DNA of 38,632 nt from Pseudazoarcus pumilus_A (GTDB lineage Bacteria > Pseudomonadota > Gammaproteobacteria > Burkholderiales > Rhodocyclaceae), in contig JAJLLM010000094.1 of assembly GCA_033837965.1 (NCBI GenBank), positions 1-38,632 of the forward strand. The letters are read 5' to 3'. How positions within the stretch are numbered: position 1 is the stretch's first letter; each line of letters starts with the position of its first letter. Of the stretch, positions 7,767 to 15,128 are shown piece after piece. Made by a program: the position numbers and the translations under genes. The notes under the pieces were generated by a model. It was not told where the DNA came from. It ran no database searches and saw only the letters and a list, made by a program, of their open reading frames with translations.

Positions 7767-8903
7767 TCAGGACTGTTCGCGCCGGAACGGCAGGCGCTCC
7801 GAGAGTTCGTCCAGATAGAAACCGATGCCTTCGCTTTCGCGCGCCAGAAAGCGGTCCACCGCATCGGCAAAACGCTCGTCGCGCAGCCAGTGCGCCGAGC
7901 GCGTGACCACCGGTTCCAGACCGCGCGACAGCTTGTGTTCCCCTTGGGCGCCGCCCTCGAAGCGGGGGATGTCGTGCGCAATGCAGTACTCGATCGCCCG
8001 GTAGTAGCACAGCTCGAAGTGCAGGAAGGGCAGATGCTCGCTAGCGCCCCAGTAACGCCCGTACAGCGCGTGCTCATCCTTCAGGAAAAAGGCGCCCGCC
8101 ACGGCCTGGCCCTTGCGTCGCGCCAGCAGCAGGCGGACGTTCTCCGGCATGCGCGCGGCCAGCATCGGGAAGAATTCCGCGCTGAGGTAGGGCGTGGAGC
8201 GGTGCAGGGCATAGGTCATGGCGTAGCAGCGGTGGAAGAAGGCCCAGTCCGCCGCGGTGGCCGTGTGCCCGTCCAGCCAGACGCATTCGAGCTCGTGTTC
8301 GGCCGCGCGGCGGCGTTCCTGACGGATCTTCTTGCGCTTGGCGTGATTGAGCTTTGCCAGAAAGTCCTCGAAGTCAGCGTAATCGCGCTGCTGCCAGTGA
8401 AACTGTACGCCGCTGCGCAGCATGAAGCCGCCTGCGGCGAGTGCTGCAGCTTCGGTTTCGTCGGGCAACAGGATGTGCATCGACGACAGCCCGGATTCTT
8501 CCGCCAGCCCGCGCGCGGTGCGCAGCAGGGCTTCGCGGCTGGCCGTATCGCGCGCCAGCAGCCGTGGTCCCGGCACGGGCGTGAACGGCACGGCGGAGAG
8601 CCATTTCGGGTAGTAGGCCAGGCCGTGGCGCTGGTAGGCATCCGCCCAGGCCCAGTCGAAGACATATTCGCCGTAGGAGTGCAGCTTCTCGTACAGCGGC
8701 ATCGCAGCCACCAGTCCCGACGGGTCCTCCAGCACCAGATGACGCGGATGCCAGCCCGTGCCTTCACCGACCGAGCCACTGTCTTCCAGCGCTGACAGCA
8801 TGGCGTGTGAGATACAGCAGGCGCCACCGCTCAGGGCGTCCCATGCCGGGGCGTCGAGTTCGCCGATGCGTGTAACGATGCGGGCGGTGAGCGAGGCGGT
8901 CAT
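7767..8903 (-). CDS. GNAT/FemAB-like N-acetyltransferase (DUF482 family)
   Basis: A 378-residue cytosolic protein of the COG3146/DUF482 family, distantly related to FemAB aminoacyltransferases and GNAT acetyltransferases; substrates are not known. Family landmarks are the YVFDWAWADAY run near residue 90, the basic LNHAKRKKIRQERRR stretch, and EGGAQGEHKLSRGLEP near the C-terminus. I chose the ATG at 8903 because GGAGG lies five bases upstream; a longer frame back to 9074 overlaps the upstream gene and adds non-family sequence. The start abuts a terminator (8918-8941), so how it is transcribed is unclear. Confidence 0.9.
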   Translation of the reverse strand: MTASLTARIVTRIGELDAPAWDALSGGACCISHAMLSALEDSGSVGEGTGWHPRHLVLEDPSGLVAAMPLYEKLHSYGEYVFDWAWADAYQRHGLAYYPKWLSAVPFTPVPGPRLLARDTASREALLRTARGLAEESGLSSMHILLPDETEAAALAAGGFMLRSGVQFHWQQRDYADFEDFLAKLNHAKRKKIRQERRRAAEHELECVWLDGHTATAADWAFFHRCYAMTYALHRSTPYLSAEFFPMLAARMPENVRLLLARRKGQAVAGAFFLKDEHALYGRYWGASEHLPFLHFELCYYRAIEYCIAHDIPRFEGGAQGEHKLSRGLEPVVTRSAHWLRDERFADAVDRFLARESEGIGFYLDELSERLPFRREQS

Positions 8904-8917
8904 GTTCCTCCGGCGAT

Positions 8918-8941
8918 AAAAAAGCCCGCCGTGAGGCGGGC
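8918..8941 (-). terminator. Rho-independent terminator of the MliC-like gene
   Basis: Read on the minus strand, GCCCGCC (8941-8935), a four-base loop and GGCGGGC (8930-8924) form a perfect 7-bp stem followed by six T residues (8923-8918). It ends the gene at 8968-9333. The acetyltransferase ribosome binding site (8907-8911) starts only a few bases further on. Confidence 0.88.
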
Positions 8942-8967
8942 CGAGGGGATGCTGTGCAGCAGTCCGG

Positions 8968-9333
8968 TCAGACGGTCTTGCACTCGTTGGCCAGCGGCTT
9001 GTTGGTGCGTCCGTCGAGCAGCACGCTCTTCCACGGCAGATCGATCCAGACCAGTCCGTTGCGTCGGTCTTCATAGCGCGGCAGCCCCGATTCGGACGGG
9101 TCGCGCGCCAGATTGTAGCGCTTCCCCTGCCAGCCGATCTGCATCGAGCCCTGCTCGCGCGCGCTGCGCTGGACTTCGATGCGCTGGCCGAACTCGCAGT
9201 GGTAGCTGCCGCTGCTCAGTTCGAAGTCGAGTTGCCGCTTCTGGGAATCCGGCTTTGCGGCCATCGCCGGGCTGGCGCCGAGGGCGAAAAGCGCGGCGCC
9301 GACGAGGGCGGGGAAGAGTGGTGTGCGCGACAT
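8968..9333 (-). CDS. Secreted MliC-like protein, probable lysozyme-inhibitor fold
   Basis: A 121-residue protein with a cleavable signal peptide (about residues 1-25, ending ASPAMA-A). The mature part has SYHCEFGQRIEVQR, then MQIGWQGKRYNL, a Tyr/Arg-rich segment, LVWIDLPWKSVLLDG and a terminal NECKTV. This arrangement of two Cys with V-x-hydrophobic strands resembles the MliC/PliC family that blocks C-type lysozyme in the periplasm, but the match is by eye and not exact. I chose the ATG at 9333 (GGAG upstream); a longer frame to 9426 precedes the signal peptide. It is divergent from nadE and ends in its own terminator. Confidence 0.85.
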   Translation of the reverse strand: MSRTPLFPALVGAALFALGASPAMAAKPDSQKRQLDFELSSGSYHCEFGQRIEVQRSAREQGSMQIGWQGKRYNLARDPSESGLPRYEDRRNGLVWIDLPWKSVLLDGRTNKPLANECKTV

Positions 9334-9514
9334 GGTGAGTGCTCCGGGGATCGTTTCACTGATTCTAGGTCCGCCCCCGAGACCGCTGCAGTCGGGAAAG
9401 TGTAAGCGAACACTTGCAGACGGCATGGACGGTGATGAACCGATTTCCTAGTGTAGCCGGCTCAGGTCCGCGGGTGCATTCTGCACTGCAATGGAAGCCG
9501 GTATAGTTGCGCCC

Positions 9515-11134
9515 ATGACGAAACCGCTTGCCCTTGCCGTCGCCCAGTACAACCTGGTGGTCGGTGACGTTTCCGCCAACGCGGAGCGTATTCTCGAAGC
9601 CCTTTCCGAGGCCCGCTCCGAAGGCGCCCGCCTGCTGCTCACGCCGGAACTCGCATTGTCCGGCTATCCACCCGAAGACCTGCTGCTGCGGCCGGATTTC
9701 CACCGCGCCTGCGAGCAGGAGATTGCGCGCATCGCCGCCGCGACGAGCGACGTCGTGCTGGTGCTGGGGCATCCGCACATGCAGAACGGGCGTTGCTACA
9801 ACGCCGCCTCGGTGATCCGCAACGGCCGGGTCGAGGCCACCTATCACAAGCATCTGCTGCCGAACTATTCGGTCTTCGACGAGATGCGCTATTTCTCGCG
9901 CGGAGAGCAGCCGTGCGTGTTCGAGCTGGACGGCGTGCGCATCGGCGTGACGATCTGCGAGGACCTGTGGGAGCCCGCGCCGGTGCGTGCTGCGTATGAG
10001 GCGGGCGCGCAGGTGCTGCTGGGGCTGAATGCCTCGCCCTTCCATCTGGGCAAGCGCGCCTTGCGGCTGGAAACGCTGCGCGCGCGTGTCGCCGAAAGCG
10101 GCCTGCCGGTGCTGTACTGCAACTGCGTGGGCGGACAGGATGAGCTGGTGTTCGACGGCGCTTCGTTCGCGCTGGATGCCGATGGCGGACTGGCCTGGCG
10201 GGCGCCCTCGTTTTCCGAATGTCTGCAGGTGCTGCGCGTAGACGACGGGCGCTGGCAGAGCGGCCTGCCGCTGGCGCCCGAGCCGGCGGACGAGGAGGAG
10301 GTGTATGCCGCGCTGGTCACCGGTGTGCGCGACTACGTCGGCAAGAACGGTTTTCCGGGGGCCATCATCGGCCTGTCGGGCGGCATCGATTCCGCGCTGA
10401 CGCTGGCCGTGGCGGTGGATGCACTGGGCGCCGACAAGGTGCGCGCGGTGATGCTGCCCTCGCCCTACACGGCGCAGATGAGCCTCGACGACTCGCGCGA
10501 GATGGTGCGGCGATTGGGCGTGCGCTACGACGAGATCGCCATCGAGCCGGCCATGGAGGTCTATCACCGGATGTTGGCCGAGCAGTTCCGCGGGCTGGCC
10601 GAGGATGCCACCGAGGAGAACCTGCAGAGCCGCATCCGCGGCAACATCCTGATGGCGCTGTCGAACAAGACCGGCGCCATCGTGCTGACCACCGGCAACA
10701 AGAGCGAGATGGCCACCGGTTACGCCACGCTGTACGGCGACATGGCGGGTGGCTTTGCGGTGCTGAAGGACCTCTACAAGTGCTTCGTGTACCGCCTGTC
10801 GAACTGGCGCAATACGCAGGGCGAGGTGATCCCGCGCAACATCATCGTGCGACCGCCGTCGGCGGAGCTGAAGCCGGATCAGGTGGACCAGGATTCGCTG
10901 CCGCCATACGAGGTGCTCGACGCCATCGTGGAGGCCTATATGGAGCGCGACGAATCGCCGCGCGAACTGATCGCGCGCGGTTTTGCCGAGGCCGACGTGC
11001 GCCGCGTGGTGGGGCTGCTCAAGCGCAATGAATACAAGCGCCGCCAGGCGCCGGTCGGCATCCGCATCACGCGCCGCGGATTCGGCAGGGATTGGCGTTA
11101 TCCGATAACATCGCGCTACCGCGACGAGTACTGA
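9515..11134 (+). CDS. nadE: Glutamine-dependent NAD+ synthetase
   Basis: Makes NAD+ from nicotinic acid adenine dinucleotide, ATP and glutamine. The 539-residue protein has an N-terminal nitrilase-type glutaminase domain with the catalytic Glu (LTPELALSGYPPEDL), Lys (YHKHLLPNYSVFDE) and Cys (ITICEDLWEP may be read as VTICEDLWEP), and a C-terminal synthetase domain with the ATP loop LSGGIDSALT. KNEYKRRQAP near the end is typical. I prefer the ATG at 9515 (MTKPLALAVAQYN); an ATG at 9491 is in frame but adds eight non-family residues. No ribosome binding site is evident. It is followed by glnB 38 bases later, a common order in betaproteobacteria. Confidence 0.95.
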   Translation: MTKPLALAVAQYNLVVGDVSANAERILEALSEARSEGARLLLTPELALSGYPPEDLLLRPDFHRACEQEIARIAAATSDVVLVLGHPHMQNGRCYNAASVIRNGRVEATYHKHLLPNYSVFDEMRYFSRGEQPCVFELDGVRIGVTICEDLWEPAPVRAAYEAGAQVLLGLNASPFHLGKRALRLETLRARVAESGLPVLYCNCVGGQDELVFDGASFALDADGGLAWRAPSFSECLQVLRVDDGRWQSGLPLAPEPADEEEVYAALVTGVRDYVGKNGFPGAIIGLSGGIDSALTLAVAVDALGADKVRAVMLPSPYTAQMSLDDSREMVRRLGVRYDEIAIEPAMEVYHRMLAEQFRGLAEDATEENLQSRIRGNILMALSNKTGAIVLTTGNKSEMATGYATLYGDMAGGFAVLKDLYKCFVYRLSNWRNTQGEVIPRNIIVRPPSAELKPDQVDQDSLPPYEVLDAIVEAYMERDESPRELIARGFAEADVRRVVGLLKRNEYKRRQAPVGIRITRRGFGRDWRYPITSRYRDEY

Positions 11135-11172
11135 AACATCGCTCGCAGGAGCATAAATTCAGGAGACAGGGA

Positions 11173-11511
11173 ATGAAGAAGATCGAAGCCATCGTCAAGC
11201 CGTTCAAGCTCGACGAAGTGCGGGAGGCTCTGGCCGAAATCGGCGTGAACGGCCTCACGGTGACCGAGGTCAAGGGCTTCGGCCGCCAGAAGGGCCACAC
11301 CGAGCTGTATCGCGGTGCCGAGTACGTGGTGGATTTCCTGCCCAAGATCAAGGTCGAGGTGGTGCTGTCCGACAGCCTGGTGGAGGCAACCATCGAGGCC
11401 ATCGTCAAGGCCGCACGCACCGGCAAGATCGGAGACGGCAAGATCTTTGTGACGCCGGTCGAGCAGGTGGTGCGTATCCGCACCGGCGAAACCGACGAAG
11501 ACGCGCTGTAA
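11173..11511 (+). CDS. glnB: Nitrogen regulatory protein P-II (GlnB)
   Basis: A 112-residue PII signal protein that senses 2-oxoglutarate, ATP/ADP and glutamine state and controls GlnE, NtrB and other targets. The uridylylation residue Tyr51 is present in the T-loop (RGAEYVVDFLPK); the B-loop TGKIGDGKIFV and C-loop VRIRTGE are intact. AGGAG at 11161-11165 sits seven bases before the ATG. It follows nadE closely, so it may be co-transcribed, and it ends in a strong terminator at 11534. Length and residues are canonical. GlnB and GlnK are hard to separate by sequence; absence of a neighbouring amtB favours GlnB. Confidence 0.96.
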   Translation: MKKIEAIVKPFKLDEVREALAEIGVNGLTVTEVKGFGRQKGHTELYRGAEYVVDFLPKIKVEVVLSDSLVEATIEAIVKAARTGKIGDGKIFVTPVEQVVRIRTGETDEDAL

Positions 11512-11533
11512 GCACCGCCCGCCTTGCATGAAG

Positions 11534-11556
11534 AGGCCGCCTCGGGCGGCCTTTTT
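11534..11556 (+). terminator. Rho-independent terminator after glnB
   Basis: An 8-bp perfect stem, AGGCCGCC at 11534-11541 and GGCGGCCT at 11545-11552, with a three-base loop and a run of five T. It separates glnB from the convergent Smr gene that ends at 11556. Confidence 0.9.
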
Positions 11557-12578
11557 CATGGCTCGTTGCGGGGCGCTGCGCTGCCGCGCAACAGGACCAG
11601 CAGCGCGCCCGAGCCGCCCTGGGTGGGGCCGGCCTGGCAGAAGGCAAGGATTTCCTCGCGCTGCGCCAGCCAGCCGCGTGAAAGCTGCTTGAGGATCGAA
11701 ACCCCGCCTGGCGAGCCCAGGCCCTTGCCGTGAATCACGCGCACGCAGCGTGCACCGCGTTGCAGGCTGGCGGCCAGAAAGCGCGACAGCGCCAGCCGCG
11801 CGTCTTCGCGCGTGTAGCCGTGCAGGTCGAGCTCGCCCTGCAGCGTCCAGCGCCCGCGCCGCAGGTCGAGCAGGGCGCGGCGCGGCATGCCGGGGCGCAG
11901 GAACACCGCCTCGTCGCCCATCTCCAGCCGGTCTTCAAGCGAGATCGGTGCTTCCATGGTCTCGCGCAGGGCCGAGGCTTCATCCTCGCTGCGCTTGATC
12001 GGTTCGGGGCGTGGCTGTGGGCGTTCGGGTTCGATGCGGTTCCTGTCCGGAATCGGCGCCGCACCGCGCATGGCGTGGCGGAACAGCTGGGCCGCGTCCA
12101 TCTGCTCGGGGTCGGCCGGCAGCAGGGGCGGCACGTCGTCTACGTCGGGTTTGGCCAGCGGGTCGGCAGCCCGCTTCAGCCGGCCGCGCGCGGCATGGGC
12201 GCGCGGGCCGGAGAGTTCCACGCGGTTGTTGTCGGCCAGCGGAACCACGCCCTGCATGGAAGCGCGGAACAGTTCCCGCTCGCCGAGGTGCTCCGTGTGA
12301 CGCTCGTCGCGGCTGGGCGCGTCCGGCTCGGCTTCAGGCTGTCGCGGGCGGGGTACGGGCGCCGGGCGAGGCGTGTCGAGTTCGGCCCGGTTGCCGTCAT
12401 CGATCGGTGCGACACCGCGCATCTCGCGCCGGAACAGGTCAATGTCGTCGGTTTCGGCCGGCGGTGCTTTCGCGGCGCTGCGCGGCGGAGTCTGTGGGGT
12501 GACTGCAGGCCTGCGGCTGACGATGCGCGCACGCACGGACTTCAGCGTATCGAGGCCGGAGTCCTTGCGTCGCGTCAT
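11556..12578 (-). CDS. Smr-domain endonuclease-like protein with a multiplied N-terminal motif
   Basis: A 340-residue protein, much longer than E. coli SmrA (about 187). The C-terminal Smr domain (from about residue 247) has LDLHGYTREDAR, HGKGLGSPGG and GGSGALLVLL, features of nucleases and RNA-binding proteins related to the MutS2 C-terminus. The N-terminal 200 residues are Pro/Arg-rich and carry the motif LFRxxMxGxxPxxDxNRxE three times (residues 48-67, 103-122, 165-184), plus a possible decayed fourth copy at 201-220; SmrA normally has one such LFxxAMxxVxPL motif. The ATG at 12578 lies 15 bases after the trxB stop, so the two form an operon. There is no clear ribosome binding site. Confidence 0.9.
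   Translation of the reverse strand: MTRRKDSGLDTLKSVRARIVSRRPAVTPQTPPRSAAKAPPAETDDIDLFRREMRGVAPIDDGNRAELDTPRPAPVPRPRQPEAEPDAPSRDERHTEHLGERELFRASMQGVVPLADNNRVELSGPRAHAARGRLKRAADPLAKPDVDDVPPLLPADPEQMDAAQLFRHAMRGAAPIPDRNRIEPERPQPRPEPIKRSEDEASALRETMEAPISLEDRLEMGDEAVFLRPGMPRRALLDLRRGRWTLQGELDLHGYTREDARLALSRFLAASLQRGARCVRVIHGKGLGSPGGVSILKQLSRGWLAQREEILAFCQAGPTQGGSGALLVLLRGSAAPRNEP
12027..12437 (-). repeat. Three coding repeats in the Smr protein N-terminus
   Basis: Three 60-base units at 12378-12437, 12213-12272 and 12027-12086 encode LFRREMRGVAPIDDGNRAEL, LFRASMQGVVPLADNNRVEL and LFRHAMRGAAPIPDRNRIEP. They are spaced by about 35-42 residues of Pro/charged linker. The similarity is clear at protein level and weaker in DNA, so the duplications are not recent. 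Confidence 0.85.
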
Positions 12579-12593
12579 CGCACAATGCGTCGC

Positions 12594-13544
12594 TCAGGCG
12601 AGCGAATCGAGGTAGCGCTCGGCGTCGAGCGCGGCCTGGCAGCCGGAGGCCGCCGAGGTGACGGCCTGGCGGTAGATGTGGTCCTGCACATCGCCGGCAG
12701 CGAACACGCCGGGGATGCTGGTCGCCGTGGCGTTTCCGTCGCGACCGCCACGGGTGACGATGTAGCCGCCTTCCATGTCGAGCTGGCCCTCGAAAATGTC
12801 GGTGTTCGGCTTGTGGCCGATGGCGATGAACACGCCGTGCACCGGCACCTCGCGCTTGCTGCCGTCGACAGTGCTCTCAAGTCGCATGCCGGTGACGCCG
12901 TTAGCGTCGCCAAGGATTTCGTCCAGCGTCGAATCCAGCGCGAGTTCGATCTTGCCGGCGGCAACTTTCTCCATCAGCTTGTCGATCATGATCTTCTCGG
13001 CACGGAAGGTCTGACGACGGTGCACCAGCGTGACCTTGGAGGCGATGTTCGCCAGGTACAGCGCTTCCTCCACGGCAGTGTTGCCGCCGCCGACGACCGC
13101 GACTTCCTGGTTGCGGTAGAAGAAACCGTCGCAGGTGGCGCAGGCGGAAACGCCGCGGCCGGCGAACTTCTCTTCGGACGGCAGGCCGAGGTACTTGGCA
13201 GTGGCACCGGTGGAGATGATCAGCGCGTCGCAGGTGTATTCGCCGGAGTCGCCGACCAGGCGGAAGGGGCGCTCGCCGAGCTTCACGGTGTGGATGTGGT
13301 CGAAGATCATCTCCGTGTTGAAGCGCTCGGCGTGACGCTGGAAGCGCGCCATCAGGTCGGGGCCGAGCACGCCGTCGGCATCGGCGGGCAAGTTGTCGAC
13401 GTCGGTGGTGGTCATCAGCTGACCACCCTGGGCGAGGCCGGTGACCAGCACGGGCGAGAGGTTGGCGCGGGCGGCATAGACCGCGGCGGTATAGCCGGCG
13501 GGGCCGGAGCCGAGGATGAGAAGACGGGCGTGACGGGTGCTCAT
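12594..13544 (-). CDS. trxB: Thioredoxin-disulfide reductase
   Basis: A 316-residue FAD enzyme that passes electrons from NADPH to thioredoxin. The FAD loop GSGPAG is at residues 12-17, the redox-active pair is Cys135-Cys138 (ACATCDG), the NADPH loop is GGGNTAVEEA, and GVFAAGDVQDHIYRQ closes the FAD site. Length is usual (E. coli 321). The ATG at 13544 has a weak upstream ribosome binding site. A TATAAT -10 element lies at 13584-13589. It is divergent from a Crp-type regulator and leads directly into the Smr gene. Confidence 0.96.
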   Translation of the reverse strand: MSTRHARLLILGSGPAGYTAAVYAARANLSPVLVTGLAQGGQLMTTTDVDNLPADADGVLGPDLMARFQRHAERFNTEMIFDHIHTVKLGERPFRLVGDSGEYTCDALIISTGATAKYLGLPSEEKFAGRGVSACATCDGFFYRNQEVAVVGGGNTAVEEALYLANIASKVTLVHRRQTFRAEKIMIDKLMEKVAAGKIELALDSTLDEILGDANGVTGMRLESTVDGSKREVPVHGVFIAIGHKPNTDIFEGQLDMEGGYIVTRGGRDGNATATSIPGVFAAGDVQDHIYRQAVTSAASGCQAALDAERYLDSLA

Positions 13545-13583
13545 GCGGAATCCTGCGAAACGGGTTGGCTGAAGCGAGCGGCG

Positions 13584-13589
13584 ATTATA
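13584..13589 (-). promoter_or_regulatory. Probable -10 element (TATAAT) of trxB
   Basis: Minus-strand sequence GGCTATAATCG places a perfect TATAAT 40 bases before the trxB start. No good -35 hexamer is seen, which would fit an activator-dependent promoter; an inverted repeat lies just upstream at 13616-13639. Confidence 0.5.
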
Positions 13590-13615
13590 GCCGAGGGGGT
13601 GGGCCTGCTCCGTCG

Positions 13616-13639
13616 ATCACACCGATAGCCGGTGTTGAT
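13616..13639. promoter_or_regulatory. Imperfect inverted repeat in the trxB/crp divergent promoter region
   Basis: Arms ATCACACCG (13616-13624) and CGGTGTTGAT (13630-13639) are complementary with a single-base bulge. Its centre is about 50 bases upstream of the predicted trxB transcription start. It could be an operator for the adjacent Crp-type regulator or another factor. Confidence 0.4.
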
Positions 13640-13708
13640 GGCTTGCGCGCCTATTGTGTTGCGGGGACTGTCGTGAAATAGTTCCGGCACAAGACCATAA
13701 GCTTTCCG

Positions 13709-13731
13709 CCGGCACCGGTTGCGGGTGCCGG
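13709..13731 (+). other. Leader hairpin before the Crp-type regulator
   Basis: CCGGCACC (13709-13716) and GGTGCCGG (13724-13731) form a perfect 8-bp stem with a seven-base loop, 28 bases before the start codon. There is no T-tract, so it is not a standard terminator; it may shape the 5' leader of the messenger. Confidence 0.45.
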
Positions 13732-13758
13732 TCCGGTGGCATTGCAGTGGAGGGGTTC

Positions 13759-14430
13759 ATGCTTTCAGCGGTATCAACGGTCGCACTCAAGACCTTCACC
13801 CTGTTTCAGGGGCTGCCGGACGAGGTGCTCGTCAAGGTGGCTGCCGTATCCGGCATGCGGCGCTACCCGCGCGGCCATCACGTGCTCGATGCGGGCGACG
13901 AAGGCGATCACGTGTATTTCGTGCTGACCGGAGCGGCCAAGGTGGTGGTGTCCGGCGAGGGCGGGCGTGACGCCATCCTCGGGCTGCTCGGGCGTGGTGC
14001 GGTGTTCGGCGAGATGGCGATGTTCGGCGGCCGTCCGCGCTCGGCCTCGGTGGTGACGGCGGAGCCTTCCGATCTGGTACAGATTTCGGTGGGTGATTTC
14101 CGGCGTCTGATGCAGGAGAACTTCGAGCTGGCCTGGCGCGTGATGTGTCTGCTGGCGGATCGCCTGCGCGAAGCGGATCGCAAGATCGAGAGTCTGGCGC
14201 TGCGCGACGTGCATTCGCGCGTCGAGGAATTGCTGCGTGAGATGGCGCAGCCCTGCCCGGAAGGCAGCTTTGTCGCCACGCGCATCACCAAGCAGGACAT
14301 TGCCCGCATGGTCGGCGCGTCTAGGGAGATGGTCAGCCGTGTGATGCGCGACCTTTCGCGCGGCGGCATCGTCGAGGAGCGTCCGGATGGCATCCTGCTG
14401 AAGGACCGTCCGGCAGGCGAAGCCGATTGA
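13759..14430 (+). CDS. Crp/Fnr-family transcriptional regulator (Crp-like readout)
   Basis: A 223-residue regulator with an N-terminal cyclic-nucleotide-binding fold (about 10-125), dimer helix and C-terminal helix-turn-helix. GEMAMFGGRPRSASV resembles the CRP phosphate-binding cassette, keeping Glu and Arg-Ser, so cNMP binding is possible. The recognition helix ASREMVSRVMRDL has the R-E-x-x-x-R pattern of CRP (TGTGA half-sites), unlike the FNR pattern in the other regulator of this window. There is no Cys cluster. I chose the ATG at 13759 with GGAGGGG just upstream; an earlier in-frame ATG at 13654 adds an unrelated Cys-rich stretch. It is divergent from trxB. Confidence 0.92.
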   Translation: MLSAVSTVALKTFTLFQGLPDEVLVKVAAVSGMRRYPRGHHVLDAGDEGDHVYFVLTGAAKVVVSGEGGRDAILGLLGRGAVFGEMAMFGGRPRSASVVTAEPSDLVQISVGDFRRLMQENFELAWRVMCLLADRLREADRKIESLALRDVHSRVEELLREMAQPCPEGSFVATRITKQDIARMVGASREMVSRVMRDLSRGGIVEERPDGILLKDRPAGEAD

Positions 14431-14434
14431 AGCT

Positions 14435-14456
14435 CCGGCAGCCGTCCGGCTGCCGG
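14435..14456. terminator. Stem-loop between convergent crp-like gene and ppa
   Basis: CCGGCAGCC (14435-14443) and GGCTGCCGG (14448-14456) form a perfect 9-bp stem with a four-base loop, five bases after the regulator stop. Neither side has a T-tract, so termination would be weak or Rho-assisted; it may also protect transcript ends. Confidence 0.5.
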
Positions 14457-14472
14457 GATGTGACGGGGCCGA

Positions 14473-15021
14473 TCAGAAGTTCGGCTTGACCGGCGAATCC
14501 TTGTACATCTTCTGGCTGGCGACGATCTCGGCCTTGGCGTCGTCCGCGCCACCCCAGCCTTCCACGCGCACCCACTTGCCTTCTTCCAGATCCTTGTAGT
14601 GCTCGAAGAAGTGGGCGATCTGGTTGAGCAGGTCGGGCGAGACATCCGCGATCTCGCGCACGTTGCGGTAGCTGCGGCTGAGCTTGTCGATGGGCACGGC
14701 CAGCACCTTGGCGTCATCGCCCGACTCGTCCGTCATCTTCAGTACGCCGACCGGGCGGCACTTGATCACCGAACCCGGGATCAGCGGAACCGGGGTCACC
14801 ACCAGCACATCCACCGGATCGCCGTCGTTGGACAGCGTGTGCGGGACGTAGCCGTAGTTGCACGGGTAGTGCATGGCGGTGCTCATGAAGCGGTCCACGA
14901 ACATCGCACCGGTCTCCTTGTCGACCTCGTACTTCACCGGGTCGGAATGCGCGGGAATCTCGATGATGACGTTGATTTCGTTCGGGACATCGGAACCGGA
15001 GCTGACGCGATCGAGATTCAT
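14473..15021 (-). CDS. ppa: Soluble inorganic pyrophosphatase
   Basis: A 182-residue family I pyrophosphatase that hydrolyses PPi to two phosphates in the cytosol using Mg2+. The metal-binding signature DGDPVDVLV is present, with YPCNYGYVPHTLSNDGDP around it, KYEVDKETG for substrate contacts, and HFFEHYKDLE near the C-terminus. Length matches the hexameric bacterial type (E. coli 176). A TATAAT element lies 42 bases upstream of the start. It sits directly downstream of, and in the same direction as, a membrane H+-pyrophosphatase gene, so two PPi-using enzymes are adjacent. Confidence 0.97.
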   Translation of the reverse strand: MNLDRVSSGSDVPNEINVIIEIPAHSDPVKYEVDKETGAMFVDRFMSTAMHYPCNYGYVPHTLSNDGDPVDVLVVTPVPLIPGSVIKCRPVGVLKMTDESGDDAKVLAVPIDKLSRSYRNVREIADVSPDLLNQIAHFFEHYKDLEEGKWVRVEGWGGADDAKAEIVASQKMYKDSPVKPNF

Positions 15022-15062
15022 TGCAAGTGCCTCTTCTGGGTGCGAAAAATGAAAAGACCGGC

Positions 15063-15068
15063 ATTATA
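15063..15068 (-). promoter_or_regulatory. Probable -10 element (TATAAT) of ppa
   Basis: Minus-strand sequence GGCTATAATGCC, a perfect TATAAT 42 bases upstream of ppa, in the same context as the usp and trxB elements. No clear -35 hexamer. It suggests ppa can be transcribed separately from hppA. Confidence 0.5.
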
Positions 15069-15128
15069 GCCGGCCTCGGTATTGTGCGGTGCACCGGAGC
15101 ACGCTCCGGCGCACCCGTCATCCAGCCC

